Assembly: GCA_020636745.1 (NCBI GenBank)
Contig: JACJXH010000008.1
Coordinates: 115,538 to 179,537, forward strand
Length of the DNA: 64,000 bases
Direction: 5' to 3'
Source: Lentimicrobiaceae bacterium
GTDB taxonomy: Bacteria; Bacteroidota; Bacteroidia; Bacteroidales; Lentimicrobiaceae
Shown here: positions 17,831 to 27,078 of the stretch, piece after piece
Layout: each line of letters begins with the position of its first letter
How positions within the stretch are numbered: position 1 is the stretch's first letter
The notes under the pieces: generated by a model
The model's database searches: none
The model's input: only the letters and a program-made list of their open reading frames with translations
What the model was told of the DNA's origin: nothing
Made by a program: the position numbers and the translations under genes

Positions 17831-17866
17831 AAAAAGCGGCATCCATGATGCCGCTTTTTTTATGCA
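17831..17866. terminator. Terminator after the MFS gene
   Basis: 13-bp stem AAAAAGCGGCATC / GATGCCGCTTTTT (17831-17843, 17847-17859) with a 3-nt loop and T-tail. A second hairpin (AAAACCTGC / GCAGGTTTT, 17871-17896) follows, and a third dyad AACAAAGAAC / GTTCTTTGTT (17940-17949, 17957-17966). Apart from these hairpins nothing gene-like is seen in 17813-18121. Confidence 0.9.
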
Positions 17867-18121
17867 AAAAAAAACCTGCCGGGATTTGCAGGTTTTTTTT
17901 AACGACAATTAAAATTTAATGATAGGAGGGATTAACTCGAACAAAGAACCCGGGATGTTCTTTGTTATAACTATAACTACTATAAATCTATGAGACAAAG
18001 GTGCAACAAAAAAAAAGCAAAAAGTGAACAAATGAATAAGTGTCCGGACTTTTTTATCCAGCGTACCCGTTTATTGAATAAGTGTTAACTTTTTGACGAA
18101 TTTTTATCCCTTTTTTGCATG

Positions 18122-18159
18122 AAAAACGGGCAAAAAAAATGTGTTTTTTGCCCGTTTTT
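18122..18159. terminator. Terminator of the amylase gene
   Basis: 16-bp stem AAAAACGGGCAAAAAA / TTTTTTGCCCGTTTTT (18122-18137, 18144-18159) with a 6-nt loop. It sits 32 nt below the amylase stop and works on both strands. Confidence 0.88.
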
Positions 18160-18190
18160 GTCTCAATTTGTCCCTTTTCTCAAAATTTCG

Positions 18191-20038
18191 TTAATCTCTT
18201 TTCAAAATCAAAGCCGACATGGGACCAAGTTCAATCTCTTCTGAAGGGTAGGATAAACCATCAAGCAAATTGGTATACTTTGACTTTTCATCCAGGTTTA
18301 CTTTTACAGATGCGTCTCCTGTGTTGAACAGTGCATAAACAAGGTCAGTGTTATTAAAGCGTTTATAAATCAATATTTTGCCTTTTGACTGCACAAATTC
18401 AAGTTTTCCATCAGACAGTACCTGGTTTTCTTTCCTTATTTTGATGAGTTTCTTGTAATAGGCCAGCATTTCACTGTTAAATTCCACATTGTCAAATGAT
18501 TTGGGTCCTGGCTGAATGTTTGTTCTGGTTTCCTGTGTAAAAGTAAGGTTGTCCCACCACAAGGGCTTGCGTTCATCAGGATCGTCACCACCCCACATTC
18601 CAAATTCATCGCCGTTCCATATATGTGGGCTTCCTATGCTGGTAAATTGGTGCGCCAGGTAAAGTTTTACTCTTTGGTAAGTTTCCGGGTCGGGCCGGCC
18701 GCTTATATAGTTGGAGTCTTCATAAGGCGATGCATGGTATTTATATTTTCCTTTGTTGGCAAAGCATGAAAGTAACCGGGGGCTGTCATGTGTTGCATTA
18801 ACGCACATCATTGAGTACCTGAAAGGTTCTTCCAGTCTGTTCCATTCCATTGTAAGGCTATCGGCAAGTTGTTGCGCATCTGCCAGGGGTTCTGCTGAGG
18901 CAAAGAAGCCTCTTGCAGGCCGGTATGCCTGATAAAACATTACAGCGTCAAAAATTTCAGAATTTGCATAAGGTGCCGGATTCATCAGATTATCCGGCCA
19001 TTTTTCCCACCAGATTTCGCCCACCAGATATGCTTCCTGGTTTATTTCTTTGACAAATTTGCGGTAATCGCGCCAGAATCCCATAGGAATTTGATCGGCC
19101 ACATCAAGGCGGTATCCATCAATGCCTTTCGAAATGTCTCCATCAGGAGCCAGCCAGCGCTGTGTGACATCAAAAATATGTTTTTTGGCACCCTCATTCA
19201 TGTTTCCTTCATATGGATGGCCTGAGATTCTTTCGCCTCTCACATTTACTTTCTTTAGTTCAGGAAGGCTCATAATGTTCAGCCAGCCTTTGTAATTAAA
19301 TTCATTTTGTGGTGTTGAAGGGTCGTCATAGGATAATACTTCATACCAATCTTTATAGGGTGAGTTTTGTTGGTTTTTGATTAAGTCCTGCCATGCCCAG
19401 AATAGTACGCCGGTATGATTCCATGAGTAATCAACAATTACTTTAATGTTGCGTTTGTGCAGTTCGTCTACAAGTTTAAGAAAGAGTTTGTCTGCCGAAG
19501 TCCATTTCCAGGTGCCTGGGTCACCCGGGTTTTCAGTTGCCATGATTGCCAAATCACCTTCAGGGTCGGGACCGAAGTTAATGTCAATATGGTGGTAATT
19601 TCTTGCATCGTACTTGTGAAGCGAAGGCGCATCGTTAATAGGGTTTAGATAAATAGCAGTGATGCCCAAATCTTCAAGATAATCAAGCTTGTCAAGAATG
19701 CCTTGTATATCACCTCCATACCGGCGGTGCTGCATGGTTTCTCTTAGCTCGCGACCGGTTTTTGCTGCCCAGCTTTCCTGTGTGTACCAATCAGATGTCC
19801 ATGGGGTTATGGCCCAGTCATCGGGCACAGGAAACGATGCTGAAGGCGTTGAAATGGATGAAATTGTCGGGTCGTTACTTGTGTCTCCATTGTTAAAACG
19901 CTCTACAAATATCTGATACCAGATTACATTTTTTGACCAGTCGGGTGGGCCATTTGTAATGGCTTGTTTTACTTCCGAGTTACATGCTGATAACAACAGC
20001 ATAAATAAAAAAAGTGCCGGATAAGATATTCTTTTCAT
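18191..20038 (-). CDS. GH13 alpha-amylase family lipoprotein
   Basis: Cell-surface or periplasmic glycoside hydrolase for starch or maltodextrins. The signal peptide ends in the lipobox LSAC (Cys19). All four GH13 conserved regions are present: DYSWNHTG (Asp203, His208), GYRLDVADQ (nucleophile Asp312), GEIWWE (acid/base Glu341) and NATHDSP (His417-Asp418). The NATHDS form and the 615-residue length resemble neopullulanase/cyclomaltodextrinase-type GH13 enzymes. It lies downstream of, and in the same direction as, a LacI gene and close to a divergent susC-susD-susE operon. This is the hydrolase component of a sus-like locus. SusG-like surface location is inferred from the lipoprotein signal. 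Confidence 0.95.
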   Translation of the reverse strand: MKRISYPALFLFMLLLSACNSEVKQAITNGPPDWSKNVIWYQIFVERFNNGDTSNDPTISSISTPSASFPVPDDWAITPWTSDWYTQESWAAKTGRELRETMQHRRYGGDIQGILDKLDYLEDLGITAIYLNPINDAPSLHKYDARNYHHIDINFGPDPEGDLAIMATENPGDPGTWKWTSADKLFLKLVDELHKRNIKVIVDYSWNHTGVLFWAWQDLIKNQQNSPYKDWYEVLSYDDPSTPQNEFNYKGWLNIMSLPELKKVNVRGERISGHPYEGNMNEGAKKHIFDVTQRWLAPDGDISKGIDGYRLDVADQIPMGFWRDYRKFVKEINQEAYLVGEIWWEKWPDNLMNPAPYANSEIFDAVMFYQAYRPARGFFASAEPLADAQQLADSLTMEWNRLEEPFRYSMMCVNATHDSPRLLSCFANKGKYKYHASPYEDSNYISGRPDPETYQRVKLYLAHQFTSIGSPHIWNGDEFGMWGGDDPDERKPLWWDNLTFTQETRTNIQPGPKSFDNVEFNSEMLAYYKKLIKIRKENQVLSDGKLEFVQSKGKILIYKRFNNTDLVYALFNTGDASVKVNLDEKSKYTNLLDGLSYPSEEIELGPMSALILKRD

Positions 20039-20213
20039 AAGACTCTGTTTTTTGATGTTATGTTTAAATCAGATGGTGATTCTGAGGTTTGTCGGGTGGG
20101 TATATATGATGCAGCATCAGCAGTCATCCTGTCGTATGATAAACCATAGCCAATTAGATGACTGCAGAATTGCTCAGATAGTTGGATGTCATGTGGTATT
20201 GGGCCTCTGATTA
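20039..20213. other. Gap between lacI and the amylase gene
   Basis: 175 nt with no gene and no central-CG operator. The two genes may be cotranscribed, but a separate amylase promoter cannot be excluded. Confidence 0.3.
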
Positions 20214-21224
20214 TCAGCTCGAAGCGCGTTTTTCAATGGAAACAGGAATTACTCTCGTTTGAAATTCTATAAAGGTAGCCGGGTTCTCAATTCTTCTGAT
20301 AAGTATTTCAACCGCCTGGCGGCCCATTTCAAAACCTCTTTGTTCAACCGTAGTTAAAGGAGGGTGAGCTATACTGGCAATCGGATCATTCCCAAAGCCG
20401 GTAACCGCAATATCATCAGGGATTTTGTACCCATTTTCCTGCAATACCTGCATCACAGCAATGGCGGTAAAGTCATTTACAGCAAATATTCCGTCAATTT
20501 CAGGTGCCAGTTTTAAGATTTTATCTTTAAGGCCATATACTTCCTGGCGGGTGTCACATTGCATGATGTAGGAATCATGTTGACTGATATTGTAGTTGTA
20601 TAAAGCTTTCAGGTATCCTTCTTTCCTTAACTTTCCAATCAATAAATGTTGAGGAGAGGCAAGATGCAGAATTTTTTTGCATCCACGTTCAATCAAATGG
20701 CTGGTGGCAATGAGAGCACCTTCAAAATCAGCTGTAACTACGCGGTCGGTTTCTACTTCTTCACATACCCTGTCGAAAAAAACCAAAGGAATGCCACTGT
20801 CAATTAAGTCTTTGAAATGGCCATGCTCCTCGGTGCTTTTGCTCATTGATACAAGTATACCATCAACTCTGTTATCCAGTAATACCTGTGTATTGATGAC
20901 TTCTCGTTTATAATCTTCATTTGACTGACAAATGATTAATCTGTATCCCTTTGCATAAGCAAGTTCTTCAATTCCGCTAATGATGGAGGAGAAAAAGTGG
21001 TGAATAATTTCCGGAATAACCAATCCAATGGTATTCGAACGCTGCCTTTTAAGGCTTAATGCCAATGCATTGGGCCTGTAATTAACCTGATCGGCATATT
21101 CCTTTACAACACGTTTGGTCTCAGTGCTGATATCAGGATGATCCTTGAGGGCTCTTGATACAGTGGAAGGTGAGATTCCTAATGCCCGGGCTATGTCGTT
21201 TATCGAGATTAAGTTCGATTTCAT
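20214..21224 (-). CDS. LacI/GalR-family transcriptional regulator
   Basis: Sugar-responsive repressor or activator. The N-terminal LacI helix-turn-helix is SINDIARALGISPSTVSRAL (residues 7-26) with hinge NYRPNALALSL. A type I periplasmic-binding-protein-like effector domain follows (GLVIPEIIHHFFSSI; DGIFAVNDFTAIAV; VTGFGNDP). 336 residues is standard. It sits between the amylase gene and the divergent susCDE operon, whose upstream region carries central-CG operators, so it very probably controls this locus. A likely weak own promoter is TATCTTTA on the minus strand at 21261-21268. The inducer may be maltose or a maltodextrin, by context only. Confidence 0.95.
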   Translation of the reverse strand: MKSNLISINDIARALGISPSTVSRALKDHPDISTETKRVVKEYADQVNYRPNALALSLKRQRSNTIGLVIPEIIHHFFSSIISGIEELAYAKGYRLIICQSNEDYKREVINTQVLLDNRVDGILVSMSKSTEEHGHFKDLIDSGIPLVFFDRVCEEVETDRVVTADFEGALIATSHLIERGCKKILHLASPQHLLIGKLRKEGYLKALYNYNISQHDSYIMQCDTRQEVYGLKDKILKLAPEIDGIFAVNDFTAIAVMQVLQENGYKIPDDIAVTGFGNDPIASIAHPPLTTVEQRGFEMGRQAVEILIRRIENPATFIEFQTRVIPVSIEKRASS

Positions 21225-21376
21225 TTCAGTTAATTAAACACGTATAATTAGATTTCCCGATAAAGATACATGATTCGTGTATAATAATCCTTGTCAACCG
21301 CAATAATTTCAAAAAAAATGGCTGATTGCTCAACTAAATCAGCCCGGCGATATTTTTTTTAAAATTATTATTACGG

Positions 21377-21402
21377 TGCAAACGATTGCGGAAACGTTTG
21401 CA
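21377..21402. promoter_or_regulatory. LacI-type operator pair upstream of susC
   Basis: AAACGTTT (21392-21399) is a perfect LacI-family core with a central CG. An imperfect second core, CAAACGATTG, lies 13 nt upstream (21379-21388). Together they form a larger dyad TGCAAACG / CGTTTGCA (21377-21384, 21395-21402). They lie between the divergent lacI and susC genes. Confidence 0.75.
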
Positions 21403-21439
21403 AGTATTTTTTTGACTTTTCGCCCGAAATACTTGCAAA
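21397..21439. repeat. 13-bp inverted repeat overlapping the LacI operator
   Basis: TTTGCAAGTATTT (21397-21409) pairs perfectly with AAATACTTGCAAA (21427-21439) over a 17-nt loop. Its left arm overlaps the right arm of the LacI-type dyad. It may be a second regulator site or a hairpin that exists only in transcripts starting upstream. The rest of the susC leader (21440-21837) is AT-rich with no promoter that I can assign firmly. Confidence 0.6.
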
Positions 21440-21837
21440 ATCAGTGAATTATTTATTAATATTTTCTTAACATTGTGCCTCGAAAGCCGATGTTATTTAA
21501 TGCTTTCAACTTAATTTAATAAAACATTTTAAAAAGTTTTTAATACTCCGGGCTAAACTGATTGAACAGACAATCGAAATTTTTAGTCTGGTGCTGATAA
21601 AATTTTACTGTTTTTTAACAATAGGATATTTGAGCTTTGTTTATTCATATATTTATGTGCAAGAATTCATATTATCTTTCTGATGGTTAATTTCAGAAAG
21701 AAGAACATGTAGAACAGGTTTTCTATATGTTTATCGACGATTTGATATTGCTTTCAAATGCGTTTACCAAGAAAGTTTTTAAACTGAATTTTCATCACCA
21801 ATTAAATAATAATAAACCACCAACCAAAATCAGAATT

Positions 21838-24800
21838 ATGAAGAAGCATTCTACATTGCTGAAAGTTCTGTTTCTTTTTCTGAGTCTGACTTTTGCTTAC
21901 CAGGGTTTCGCCCAGGGAGTCAGGATTTCAGGGAAGGTTACAGATGCAAACGATGGTAAAACCATGCCTGGGGTTACCATTGCTGTAAAAAACACTACAA
22001 CAGGCACGATTACAGATATTGATGGAAGTTTTTCCATTAATGTTGATAAAGGTGCAACACTTGTGTTTTCATTTATTGGTTACAACACCCAGGAAGTTGT
22101 TGTAGGCGACAAAACTAGCATTAACATTGTGATGGTTCCCTCTGTTACAACACTTGAAGAAGCAGTTGTAATCGGATATGGTACTGTTAAAAAAAGTGAT
22201 GCTACCGGTTCGGTTGCTGTTGTTTCCTCTAAGGATTTTAACCGCGGAGCTATTACTTCTCCCCAGGAGTTGCTGGTAGGTAAAACTACCGGTGTGGTTA
22301 TTACATCCAACGGAGGTGCGCCGGGCTCAGGAGCAACTATCCGCATCAGGGGAGGATCTTCTCTCAATGCCAGTAATGATCCTTTGATTGTTATAGATGG
22401 TATTCCGGTTGACAACACCGGGATTTCAGGTTCTGCTAACCCACTGGCTTCTATTAACCCCAATGATATTGAATCATTTACAGTATTAAAAGACGCTTCT
22501 GCAACCGCTATTTACGGTTCAAGAGCTTCGAATGGTGTCATTATCATTACCACCAAAAAAGGAGCTTCAGCCGGTGGTAAGAAAATGGCCATCAATTACA
22601 ATGGCGCATTTTCGCTCAATACTGTACCCAATACATTAGAAGTATTCTCAGGTGATGACTTTAAAGTATTGGTTAACGAATTGAAAGATAAAGGCTTTTC
22701 AGGCTTAAGCGATAAATCTGTAAAACGTTTGGGAACTGCAAATACCGACTGGCAGAATGAAATCTATCGTTCTTCCTTTACTCAGGATCATAACCTGAGC
22801 ATCGCAGGCAATGCAAGCAAGCTTCCTTACAGAGCTTCTGTGGGTTATACCAATCAGGATGGTATTTTGAAAGAAACCAATATGAACCGTCTTTCAGGCG
22901 CATTTAACCTGAGTCCGGTTTTATTGAATGATCATCTGAAAGTTGACCTCAATTTTAAAGGAAGTCAGTCTAAATATGAATTCAGTAACACAGGGGCTGT
23001 TGGTTCTGCAGTAGCTTATGATCCTACTCAGCCGGTAATGAATGGAAATACCCGTTTTGGCGGATATCACACATGGGTTAATCTGGCCGATACACTGGAA
23101 GATGGTTCAATGAATCCTAATGGTTATCCTAACCCAATCGGAGTGAGCAATCCTGTTGCTTTACTGAATCAAACAACCAACAATTCAACGGTAAACCGTT
23201 ACCTTGGTAATGCTCAGTTTGAATATAAATTCCATTTCCTGCCCGAATTAAAAGCCAATTTAAATATGGGTTTTGATAAATCGAGCAGCGATGGTATAAA
23301 TAATGCCCCGAACGAAGCAGCCTGGACATTCCGTCAGGGTATTGGTCAAAAAATTGACTACACCCAGGAAAAAAATATGGAGTTGTTGGATTTTTACCTG
23401 AATTATGTGAAGGAATTGCCTTCAATCAAAAGTAAAATTGATGCTACTGCTGGTTATTCATGGCAACATTTCAAAAGAGAAGGCGACAATTACTCACGCA
23501 ACGGAGATGAAACGGTTGTTCAGGACAGTACACAGTACATCAATGAAAACTACCTCGTTTCTTTCTTTGGAAGGTTAAATTATACACTTAACGACAGATA
23601 TTTACTTACTGTTACTTTACGTGATGACGGTTCATCCCGTTTTTCAGAAGATACACGCTGGGGTTTGTTCCCTGCAGTAGCTTTTGCCTGGAGGATAAAA
23701 GATGAAGGATTTGCCAGCAAACTCCAGAATCTGTCAGACCTGAAATTGCGCCTGGGTTATGGTGTTACCGGACAGCAGAATATTGGCGATAACTTCAGGG
23801 ATTATTATCCATACCTGGCCACTTATGTCATAAGCGAACCTACTGCTTATTATCAGTTTGGCAGTAACTTCTATCCTACACTCCGTCCGAATCCTTATGA
23901 TGCAAATCTGAAATGGGAAACAACCACAACCTATAATGTTGGTCTCGACTTTGGATTCTACGATAACAGAGTAACCGGAGCCATTGATTATTATTTCAGA
24001 CAAACTGAAGATCTGATCGGATATATTCCCATCGCAGTTGGAAGTAACTTCTCCAATTACTTGACTACCAATGTTGGAAGTCTTGAGAATAAGGGAGTTG
24101 AACTGATGATTGATGTGAAACCTGTTATTACCAAAGATCTCTTATGGACTGTTGGTTACAATGTTTCATACAACAAAAATGAGATTACAAAAATTTCATT
24201 GAATGACGATCCTGAATATTCAGGTGTTCCTGTTGGAGGAATCAGTGGAGGTGTTGGTAATTTTATTCAGAACAACAATGTTGGCTTCCCTGCAAACTCG
24301 TTTTATGTTTATCAGCAAGTATATGATGATAACGGAATGCCTATTGAAGGACTGTACATCGACCGTAGCGGTCAGGGCGGAAATATTGCAGGTAATGAGT
24401 TGAATAAATATCATTACGAAAAACCTGCCCCTGATTTTGTTATGGGACTTTCTTCCACACTCAGATATAAGAAGTTTGACGCTGCTTTATCGGCAAGGGT
24501 TAACATTGGCAACTACGTTTACAATAATGTAGCTTCCGACAGAGCTGTTTACAGCAGTCTTTACAATCAGTCAGGCTATTTCAATAACCTGCCAACACAG
24601 GTAAATAATACCAAATTCAACACACCTCAGTACTGGTCTGATTTTTATATTGAGAACGCTTCATTCTTCCGTCTCGATAACGTTAGTGTTGGTTACAATT
24701 TTAACGAATTGTTCAACCAGAAGATCGATGCACGTTTTAGTTTCACGGTGCAGAATGCTTTTGTTATAACCAAATATAACGGATTGGATCCTGAGGTAGA

Positions 24801-24870
24801 TGGTGGAATCGATAACAATTTTTATCCTCGTGCACGTACGTTTGTTTTCGGTGTAAACTTAAACCTCTAA
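21838..24870 (+). CDS. SusC/RagA-family TonB-linked outer-membrane transporter
   Basis: Outer-membrane channel that, with its SusD partner, imports glycan fragments using TonB energy. The ATG at 21838 was chosen because it begins a clear signal peptide ending FAYQGFAQG; the open frame starts 37 codons earlier. A carboxypeptidase-D-like domain follows (ISGKVTDANDGKTMPGV). The SusC plug signature is LEEAVVIGYGTVKKSDATGS, and LKDASATAIYGSRASNGVI is the TonB-dependent receptor plug. A long C-terminal barrel follows with Phe at or near the last strand. 1010 residues is typical. It is immediately followed by susD. Confidence 0.96.
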   Translation: MKKHSTLLKVLFLFLSLTFAYQGFAQGVRISGKVTDANDGKTMPGVTIAVKNTTTGTITDIDGSFSINVDKGATLVFSFIGYNTQEVVVGDKTSINIVMVPSVTTLEEAVVIGYGTVKKSDATGSVAVVSSKDFNRGAITSPQELLVGKTTGVVITSNGGAPGSGATIRIRGGSSLNASNDPLIVIDGIPVDNTGISGSANPLASINPNDIESFTVLKDASATAIYGSRASNGVIIITTKKGASAGGKKMAINYNGAFSLNTVPNTLEVFSGDDFKVLVNELKDKGFSGLSDKSVKRLGTANTDWQNEIYRSSFTQDHNLSIAGNASKLPYRASVGYTNQDGILKETNMNRLSGAFNLSPVLLNDHLKVDLNFKGSQSKYEFSNTGAVGSAVAYDPTQPVMNGNTRFGGYHTWVNLADTLEDGSMNPNGYPNPIGVSNPVALLNQTTNNSTVNRYLGNAQFEYKFHFLPELKANLNMGFDKSSSDGINNAPNEAAWTFRQGIGQKIDYTQEKNMELLDFYLNYVKELPSIKSKIDATAGYSWQHFKREGDNYSRNGDETVVQDSTQYINENYLVSFFGRLNYTLNDRYLLTVTLRDDGSSRFSEDTRWGLFPAVAFAWRIKDEGFASKLQNLSDLKLRLGYGVTGQQNIGDNFRDYYPYLATYVISEPTAYYQFGSNFYPTLRPNPYDANLKWETTTTYNVGLDFGFYDNRVTGAIDYYFRQTEDLIGYIPIAVGSNFSNYLTTNVGSLENKGVELMIDVKPVITKDLLWTVGYNVSYNKNEITKISLNDDPEYSGVPVGGISGGVGNFIQNNNVGFPANSFYVYQQVYDDNGMPIEGLYIDRSGQGGNIAGNELNKYHYEKPAPDFVMGLSSTLRYKKFDAALSARVNIGNYVYNNVASDRAVYSSLYNQSGYFNNLPTQVNNTKFNTPQYWSDFYIENASFFRLDNVSVGYNFNELFNQKIDARFSFTVQNAFVITKYNGLDPEVDGGIDNNFYPRARTFVFGVNLNL

Positions 24871-24883
24871 AATGCGAATTGAT

Positions 24884-27058
24884 ATGAAAAAATACCTCAA
24901 AATATCGCTGGCTGCGTTGTTTCTTGCAGCCTTCACAACATCCTGTATCAAAGATCTAGATGTTGAACCACTGGATGAAAATGTATCTACTTCTGTTACC
25001 GTTTACGATAGTCCCGAGGCTTATTTGCAGGGGCTGGCCAAGCTTTATGCTTCGTATGCAGTTAGCGGACAGCAGGGACCTTCAGGTAACCCTGATATTG
25101 CCGGAATTGATGAAGGATTCTCAAATTATCTGCGTCAATACTGGAATGCACAGGAATTACCTACCGATGAAGCTGTAATGGCATGGAATGATGCAACAAT
25201 TAAAGACTTCCACTGGCAGACATGGTCGCCCAATGACGTCTTTATTCAGGCTCTTTATTCCAGAATATTCTTCACTATTGCTGTTTCCAACGAGTATATC
25301 AGGGCAACCAAAGACAATACTGACCCTTCTATTCAGCGTTACAATGCTGAAGCAAGGTTTATCAGAGCTCTTTCATACTGGCATGCAATTGACCTCTTCG
25401 GAAATCCTCCTTTTATTACTGAGGAAGATCTTCCAGGTTCTTTCTATCCCCGTCAGATTAACAGGGCTGATCTGTTTACCTATATTGAAACAGAATTGAA
25501 GGACATTGAAGGAAAACTTGGTGCTCCCCGCTTTGAATATGGCAGAGCTGATCAGGCTGCTGCCTGGACGCTTTTGGCTAAACTTTACCAGAATGCTATC
25601 GTGTACATTGGCCAGGATATGAGCTCAGAATGTATCACTTATTGTACAAAGGTGATGGACGCCGGATATCAGCTGGCTCCTGCTTATCAGAATAATTTTG
25701 TTGCTGATAACCACACAAGTCCTGAAATCATCTTTTCTATCAACTATGATGGAGATTATACCCGTTCATATGGTGGTATGGTTTACCTGATTCATGCAGC
25801 CATTGGCGGAACCATGCCGGCAGCTGATTTTGGCGTTGGCGGAGGCTGGGGCGGTATTCGCACTACCAAAGCTCTTGTTCAGAAGTTCTATCCTAATGTT
25901 ACAAGCAAAGGCCTTTATTCATCTCCTATTCCTCGCAGGCTGAAATCTGATTATCCGGTAATTTATGTACCGGGTAATTATATGACACCTGAATGGGACC
26001 CCGCAAATTCTACTCAACTGGCTTCGGTTAACAGTGATGGCAACTACGAAGGTTACATTTATGTTGAAGCAGGTAAGGAATTTAAATTTACCGATGGCCC
26101 GGGATGGGATGTAAACTATGGCGATGATGGTGCCGACGGTACACTTGATGCTGGCGGAGCTAACCTTACAGTGGCTGAAACCGGGTACTATAAGCTGAAT
26201 GTTAACCTCAATGATTTTACTTACACCATTGTAAGAACTGATTGGGGTGTGATTGGCTCAGCAACCGCTAATGGTTGGGATGGTGATCAGAATATGACTT
26301 ACGATCCTGCTACCGGAATGTGGAATGCCATGCTTGACCTTGTTGCAGGTGAAATTAAATTCCGCGCCAATGATGGTTGGGATATCAATTATGGTGATAC
26401 CGGAGTTGATGGCATCCTCGATGCAGGTGGCGATAATATTGCCATTCCTGAAGCCGGAACTTATATTGTAACAATGAAACTGGGTACACCTGATTATACT
26501 TATTCAGTTGTAAGAAACAGTTATGATAAACGCGCTATGTTTTGGAGCGATGGTCAAACCCTTGACATTGTTGACATTGGTCAGTTTACAGAGGGATATG
26601 CCATTACAAAATTCAAGAATGTGAATGCTGATGGCTCAGAAGCCGTTCATCCTCACCCTGATTTTGTTTGCACCGATTACCCGATGTTCCGTTTGGCTGA
26701 TGTTTATCTGATGTATGCCGAATCAGTGCTGAGAGGTGGCGGAGGAAATGCAGGTACAGCCCTGGATTTGGTCAATCAGCTCAGGAAAAGGGCTTATGGC
26801 GATGAATATGGAAATGTTACAAGCAGCCAAATGGACCTGAACTTCATCCTGGATGAACGTGCCCGCGAACTTTATTGGGAAGGTCACAGACGTACTGACC
26901 TTATCAGGTACAACAAGTTTACCACAGCTGACTATTTGTGGCCATGGAAAGGCAGAACTCCTGAAGGATCTGCAACCGGAGCATTCCGCAACTTGTATCC
27001 GATTCCATCTGCTGATATGGGAGCTAATCCAAACTTGAAGCAAAATACTGGTTATTAA
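24884..27058 (+). CDS. SusD/RagB-family glycan-binding lipoprotein with two inserted starch-binding-like modules
   Basis: Surface lipoprotein lid of the SusC channel. The signal peptide ends in lipobox TTSC. SusD tetratricopeptide-type helices are recognisable before residue 355 and after 555 (ARFIRALSYWHAIDLFGNPP; LADVYLMYAESVLRGG; LDERARELYWEGHRRTDLIR). Numbering here is from the earlier ATG at 24872. Between them lie two tandem modules (about residues 362-455 and 456-548) sharing GWD.NYGD.G.DG.LDAGG. These resemble the SusE/SusF carbohydrate-binding repeats. Without the insert the protein is about 540 residues, the usual SusD length. The start at 24884 fits the signal peptide better than 24872. 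Confidence 0.93.
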   Translation: MKKYLKISLAALFLAAFTTSCIKDLDVEPLDENVSTSVTVYDSPEAYLQGLAKLYASYAVSGQQGPSGNPDIAGIDEGFSNYLRQYWNAQELPTDEAVMAWNDATIKDFHWQTWSPNDVFIQALYSRIFFTIAVSNEYIRATKDNTDPSIQRYNAEARFIRALSYWHAIDLFGNPPFITEEDLPGSFYPRQINRADLFTYIETELKDIEGKLGAPRFEYGRADQAAAWTLLAKLYQNAIVYIGQDMSSECITYCTKVMDAGYQLAPAYQNNFVADNHTSPEIIFSINYDGDYTRSYGGMVYLIHAAIGGTMPAADFGVGGGWGGIRTTKALVQKFYPNVTSKGLYSSPIPRRLKSDYPVIYVPGNYMTPEWDPANSTQLASVNSDGNYEGYIYVEAGKEFKFTDGPGWDVNYGDDGADGTLDAGGANLTVAETGYYKLNVNLNDFTYTIVRTDWGVIGSATANGWDGDQNMTYDPATGMWNAMLDLVAGEIKFRANDGWDINYGDTGVDGILDAGGDNIAIPEAGTYIVTMKLGTPDYTYSVVRNSYDKRAMFWSDGQTLDIVDIGQFTEGYAITKFKNVNADGSEAVHPHPDFVCTDYPMFRLADVYLMYAESVLRGGGGNAGTALDLVNQLRKRAYGDEYGNVTSSQMDLNFILDERARELYWEGHRRTDLIRYNKFTTADYLWPWKGRTPEGSATGAFRNLYPIPSADMGANPNLKQNTGY

Positions 27059-27078
27059 GAATTTAAAATATATCTAAT

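Noticed and set aside
17813..18190. Repeat array or CRISPR between the MFS and amylase genes
   Set aside because: The repeated look comes from four separate terminator-like hairpins of different sequence; there are no equal spacers.
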